19,476 nucleotides of DNA. It comes from Faecalicoccus sp. GTDB lineage: Bacteria > Bacillota_I > Bacilli_A > Erysipelotrichales > Erysipelotrichaceae. Within the stretch, counting starts at the first letter, position 1. Each line of letters begins with the position of its first letter. The position numbers and the translations under genes were made by a program. Below the pieces are notes generated by a model. The model ran no database searches, was not told the DNA's origin, and saw nothing but the letters and a program-made list of their open reading frames with translations. The DNA lies in NCBI GenBank assembly GCA_017941505.1, contig JAGAWH010000054.1, positions 1-19,476 of the forward strand. The letters run 5' to 3'. Shown here piece after piece: positions 16,648 through 19,476 of this stretch.

Positions 16648-16670
16648 TTTTTGCTCCTTTGAAGCAAAAA
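16648..16670 (-). promoter_or_regulatory. Hairpin enclosing the sigma gene ribosome binding site
   Basis: Minus strand TTTTTGCT pairs with AGCAAAAA around the loop TCAAAGG. The Shine-Dalgarno AAAGGAG is split between loop and stem, and the start ATG follows in three bases. The five A-T pairs make it weak, so it might act as a temperature- or occupancy-sensitive switch, or be chance. Confidence 0.4.
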
Positions 16671-16674
16671 GATA

Positions 16675-17388
16675 TTACAGTTTAGATCTTTGATCAAATA
16701 TCTGATATAAAACAACAGCACATGCCACACTGGCATTTAATGATGAGATGGTTCCGACCATCGGAAGCTTTACCATGTAGTCGCACTGCTTCTTGACCAA
16801 AGAGGAAATACCTTTGCCCTCATTTCCAATCACAAGCGCAACAGGAACATCATAAATGCCTTCCCGATAATCTCTGGCATTGTCCATATCGGTTCCGATA
16901 ATCCAATATCCTTCCTTTTTCAATTGTTTTAAAGTCGATGAAAGATTGGTAACAATGGATACCGGCACTGTATAAGCTGCCCCGGTACTTGCCTTGATGG
17001 CAGCCGGTGTCAATCCGGCACTGTTATGTTTGGTAAGAATTACACCATCCGCTCCTACACAATCACAGGTTCGAAGGATTGCTCCTACATTATGAGGATC
17101 TTGAATTTCATCCAGACAGACAATCAAGCCGGGGTTTTTGGCATGACGTACTAAATCTTCCAATGCGTAGGTTTGAATATCCTTTACCTGACATGCGATT
17201 CCCTGATGATGGCTGTTTCCGGCAATCTTATCTAACTGCTGACGAGAAACATTGCGAACAGGTTTGTTTAATTTTTTTACCGCATCTTGAATCTTCGGAT
17301 CCTTAATACCGCTTTGAATATAAATCACTTCAATAGAATCGGCTTCCTCTTGAATCTGCGTAAACACATTTCTACCGTAAACAATCAT
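16675..17388 (-). CDS. rlmB: 23S rRNA 2'-O-methyltransferase RlmB (SpoU family)
   Basis: SAM-dependent SPOUT methyltransferase that methylates the ribose of G2251 (E. coli numbering) in 23S rRNA. The 237-residue protein has an N-terminal substrate-binding domain (VYGRNVFTQI at the start, HHQGIACQV about 61-69) and the C-terminal knotted domain with the three SpoU motifs: DEIQDPHNVGAILRT (about 93-107), ALVIGNEGKGIS (about 184-195) and SLNASVACAVVLY (about 217-229). It overlaps mrnC by four bases (ATGA) and is followed by the sigma gene at 29 bases. The yacP gene found here in Bacillus is absent. Confidence 0.95.
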   Translation of the reverse strand: MIVYGRNVFTQIQEEADSIEVIYIQSGIKDPKIQDAVKKLNKPVRNVSRQQLDKIAGNSHHQGIACQVKDIQTYALEDLVRHAKNPGLIVCLDEIQDPHNVGAILRTCDCVGADGVILTKHNSAGLTPAAIKASTGAAYTVPVSIVTNLSSTLKQLKKEGYWIIGTDMDNARDYREGIYDVPVALVIGNEGKGISSLVKKQCDYMVKLPMVGTISSLNASVACAVVLYQIFDQRSKL

Positions 17389-17771
17389 AATGTCTCTCCT
17401 ATTTCCATAATTCTATCCAGGCATGCATCCAAGCGGTCTTTATGATCGTATAGATATAAATAACCTAATAATGCTTCTAACGCGGTCGCCATCAGATACG
17501 TCTTCCCATCGGCATTCTTTGCCTTGGAATGAATCGTCGCATTGCGTCCTCTTGCCAGAATTTCCATTTCGTCTTCGGTGAAGAAATCCGCTTTTTTCAT
17601 TGTATCCAGGATATAAGCCTGTGCCCTTGCTGAGCATATTTTGGCACTTTTTTTCTGCAGGATACCCGGCTTTTGATATCCTTTTTCCAATAAGGCTTCA
17701 CGAACACGAAGCGTCATCAGTGCATCACCCATCCAGGCAAGACTTGTTGCGTTGTGCGTGACAATTTCCAT
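17385..17771 (-). CDS. mrnC: Mini-ribonuclease III
   Basis: Single-domain RNase III without the double-stranded RNA-binding domain; in Bacillus it trims 23S rRNA ends. It is 128 residues. The catalytic acidic residues lie in LAWMGDAL (D16) and TALEALLGYLYL (E99), and ARGRNA (about 73-78) is the conserved central motif. Its ATG directly follows the cysS stop (TAAATG, no gap) and its end overlaps rlmB by four bases, so the three are translated from one message. Length and context agree with the family. Confidence 0.94.
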   Translation of the reverse strand: MEIVTHNATSLAWMGDALMTLRVREALLEKGYQKPGILQKKSAKICSARAQAYILDTMKKADFFTEDEMEILARGRNATIHSKAKNADGKTYLMATALEALLGYLYLYDHKDRLDACLDRIMEIGETL

Positions 17772-19103
17772 TTACAGAATACCCTTTTCCTGTAAAGAAG
17801 CGCGATATGTGTCTGCTTTTTCAAAATCTTTAGCCTTTACTGCAGCACGCCATTCTTTGTACAATGTCTTATCTTCATCTGTTAAGATTACTTTGTTGAG
17901 TTTAATACCTAATACATAAAGCATTTTCTCTAATGTGTTTACAATTTTCGCAACAGATTCAAAATCCACATTGCGGGTACGTAAGCTCTGATTCAATTTC
18001 TTTACGACTTCATATACAACAGATACGGCATTCGGGGTATTCAAATCATCGTTTAAGGCATCGATGAAATCATTCATATCCTCACAAACCTCATCCGAGT
18101 CTCTGGCATCGTTCAACTGCATCTGTACAACTGCCTGCTTATAAGCTGTCTGAATCTTCAATAATTCTTTTTGAGCTGCTTCAATGGTATCATCGCTGAT
18201 ATTTAACGGTGCTCTGTATTGTGCGCAGATCATAATCCAGCGGATGGTATTACCGCCATATTGGGCAATCAGATCCTTTGCCCACCATACGTTGCCAAGT
18301 GATTTAGACATCTTGATTCCGTTGATATTGATCATACCGTTATGGATCCACATATTGGCAAGACGGGTATGATTGCATACTTCGCATTGGGCGATTTCAT
18401 TTTCATGATGCGGGAATTTTAAATCCAGACCGCCGCCGTGAATATCAATCAATGTCTTATTAAAGACATTCTGGATCATAACAACACATTCGGTATGCCA
18501 TCCCGGTCTTCCTTTACCCCATGGAGAATCCCATTGGATTCCCTGAGATGTTTTCTTCCACAATGTAAAGTCTAAAGGATTTTCCTTCTTTTCGTTTTCG
18601 TCAATTCTGGCACCGACAACTAAATCTTCAATATGCTGGTGAGATAATTCACCATAATGTTCATCGCTTTCCACACGGAAATATACATCGTTATCTACCT
18701 GATACGCTGATCCGTTTTTAACCATCTTATCAATAAAGGCGATGATTTCATCCATGGTTTCGGTAACGCGCGGTGTAACATCGGGTTCATCCGCATTTAA
18801 GCCAGACCGTACATCTTTATATGCCTTAATAAATTTGTCTGTAATATCTTTTTCACTTACATTCTGTTCAATTGCGGCATTGATGATCTTGTCATCAACA
18901 TCAGTGTAGTTTGAAACATAAGTAACATCATATCCCTGAAGCTCCAGGGCCTTTTTCAAAGTATCAAATACGACAATCGGCCGGGCATTACCCACATGTG
19001 GATAGTTATATACCGTTGGACCGCATACATACATGGAGATTTTTCCTTCTTCAATCGGTTTTAATTCTTCCACTGTCTGGGTATAACTATTGTATAATCT
19101 CAT
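17772..19103 (-). CDS. cysS: Cysteinyl-tRNA synthetase
   Basis: Class I synthetase that charges tRNA-Cys. The 443-residue protein has the HIGH-type motif HVGN (36-39), the zinc ligands C27, C205, H231 and E235 in the CGPTVY, GWHTEC and HHENEIAQC segments, and KMSKS (263-267). The C-terminal helical part (about 310-443) is slightly shorter than in Bacillus (466). The binding site AAAGG sits about ten bases upstream, right behind the terminator of the 57-residue gene, so this gene and the mrnC-rlmB-sigma genes after it may depend on terminator readthrough. Confidence 0.97.
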   Translation of the reverse strand: MRLYNSYTQTVEELKPIEEGKISMYVCGPTVYNYPHVGNARPIVVFDTLKKALELQGYDVTYVSNYTDVDDKIINAAIEQNVSEKDITDKFIKAYKDVRSGLNADEPDVTPRVTETMDEIIAFIDKMVKNGSAYQVDNDVYFRVESDEHYGELSHQHIEDLVVGARIDENEKKENPLDFTLWKKTSQGIQWDSPWGKGRPGWHTECVVMIQNVFNKTLIDIHGGGLDLKFPHHENEIAQCEVCNHTRLANMWIHNGMININGIKMSKSLGNVWWAKDLIAQYGGNTIRWIMICAQYRAPLNISDDTIEAAQKELLKIQTAYKQAVVQMQLNDARDSDEVCEDMNDFIDALNDDLNTPNAVSVVYEVVKKLNQSLRTRNVDFESVAKIVNTLEKMLYVLGIKLNKVILTDEDKTLYKEWRAAVKAKDFEKADTYRASLQEKGIL

Positions 19104-19123
19104 GATCCATTTCCTTTCTGTTT

Positions 19124-19155
19124 AAAAAAGCATGGGCATCCAGACACCTATGCTT
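19124..19155 (-). terminator. Intrinsic terminator between 57-aa gene and cysS
   Basis: Stem AAGCAT / ATGCTT continues past one mismatch into GGTGT / ATGCC (with G-U pairs) around CTGG, followed by six T on the minus strand. The 5' arm includes the last codons and stop of the small gene. The cysS binding site follows within seven bases. Confidence 0.8.
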
Positions 19156-19321
19156 CATCATTATCTACATTTATTTCAAGTGCAAGTGTTTTAAATTGTT
19201 CAAGAAGTTCAGGGTCTACTCCATCCTCTCTTAAACGTTCAAGATAGGCTGCGTCCAAATCATTGACATCTTTAGTGAGATCATCTCTTTCATCGTCAAT
19301 TAACCGTTCTTTAATAGCCAT
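19148..19321 (-). CDS. Small acidic hypothetical protein (57 aa)
   Basis: Not a recognised family. The 57-residue protein begins MAIKERLIDDERDD and ends EINVDNDEA; nearly a third of its residues are Asp or Glu. It is predicted to be mostly helical, with no membrane segment and no cysteine. Support for a real gene: a strong GGAGGG binding site eight bases before the ATG, a start three bases after the stop of the upstream frame, and a terminator at its end. It lies between an unidentified gene and cysS. It may be a small adaptor or partner of the upstream product; this is a guess. Confidence 0.75.
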   Translation of the reverse strand: MAIKERLIDDERDDLTKDVNDLDAAYLERLREDGVDPELLEQFKTLALEINVDNDEA

Positions 19322-19324
19322 ACA

Positions 19325-19476
19325 CTAACCCTCCAAATCTATGAGAGCGTTGTCGGAAACTTCAGAAGCAGTAAACACGCTCTTTTTTTTACTGCTCTTT
19401 TTTGGTCTTACCCCCATTTTTTTGCCAAATTGACTTGACAAACGTTCTCCGCCGCGGCTCGCTCCGCTCGCTTTAC
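19325..19476 (-). CDS. C-terminal end of an unidentified gene (runs off window)
   Basis: An open frame of 50 codons enters from beyond the window and stops at TAG three bases before the 57-residue gene. The tail is basic then acidic: GGERLSSQFGKKMGVRPKKS, then KKKSVFTASEVSDNALIDLEG. I do not recognise it. An internal ATG at about 19417 could also begin a 30-residue ORF, but no binding site precedes it, so a partial gene is preferred. The first 30 bases are far more GC-rich than the rest of the window. The gene contains a 9+9 bp inverted repeat (19367-19396). Confidence 0.6.
   Translation of the reverse strand, partial: KASGASRGGERLSSQFGKKMGVRPKKSSKKKSVFTASEVSDNALIDLEG

Noticed and set aside
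19367..19396. 9+9 bp inverted repeat followed by T residues on the plus strand
   Set aside because: It looks like a plus-strand terminator, but no plus-strand gene precedes or follows it and it lies inside a minus-strand coding frame with long A runs; chance is likely.

Overview
The window is a gene-dense, entirely minus-strand stretch of a low-GC Bacillota (Firmicutes) chromosome. The codon use, AGGAGG ribosome binding sites, T-box leader, CcpA-type cre site and the order cysS-mrnC-rlmB-sigma-rpmG-secE-nusG (the order known from Bacillus, minus yacP) all fit this. An Erysipelotrichia-like, probably non-sporulating gut or oral organism is my inference from protein flavour, not proven. All genes point the same way, from high to low coordinates, so transcription is described in that direction.

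Layout. 19.48-15.09 kb: the end of an unidentified gene, a 57-residue acidic protein, cysS, mini-RNase III (mrnC), rlmB, a SigH-like sigma factor, then rpmG (49 aa), secE and nusG behind their own promoter. 15.06-11.91 kb: a HAD-IIA phosphatase, secG and RNase R. 11.9-8.9 kb: a promoter, a 20-codon leader ORF, an attenuator-like hairpin, a pure ankyrin-repeat gene and an EF-G-like GTPase in one apparent operon. 8.8-7.35 kb: a GH1 6-phospho-beta-glucosidase broken by a one-base deletion. 7.3-6.57 kb: an ECF transporter S component behind a structured leader. 6.44-5.97 kb: a small S24/S26-type serine peptidase. 5.94-3.03 kb: trkA-trkH potassium uptake with overlapping genes. 2.88-1.1 kb: ptsI (PTS enzyme I) with a strong promoter and a perfect cre box at the transcription start. 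1.05-0 kb: a GNAT acetyltransferase, then a valine T-box leader and the first 112 codons of valS.

Most content is core translation, secretion, RNA decay and sugar/ion uptake. The most unusual parts are (i) the ankyrin/EF-G-like operon with its leader peptide, 8+8 bp palindrome and terminator-like hairpin; (ii) a repeated layout in which an intrinsic terminator sits directly against the Shine-Dalgarno sequence of the next gene (ptsI/GNAT, secG/rnr, nusG/HAD, 57-aa ORF/cysS), leaving no room for a promoter; (iii) the structured ECF leader; and (iv) hairpins that enclose start signals. No tRNA, rRNA, CRISPR array or insertion sequence was seen.
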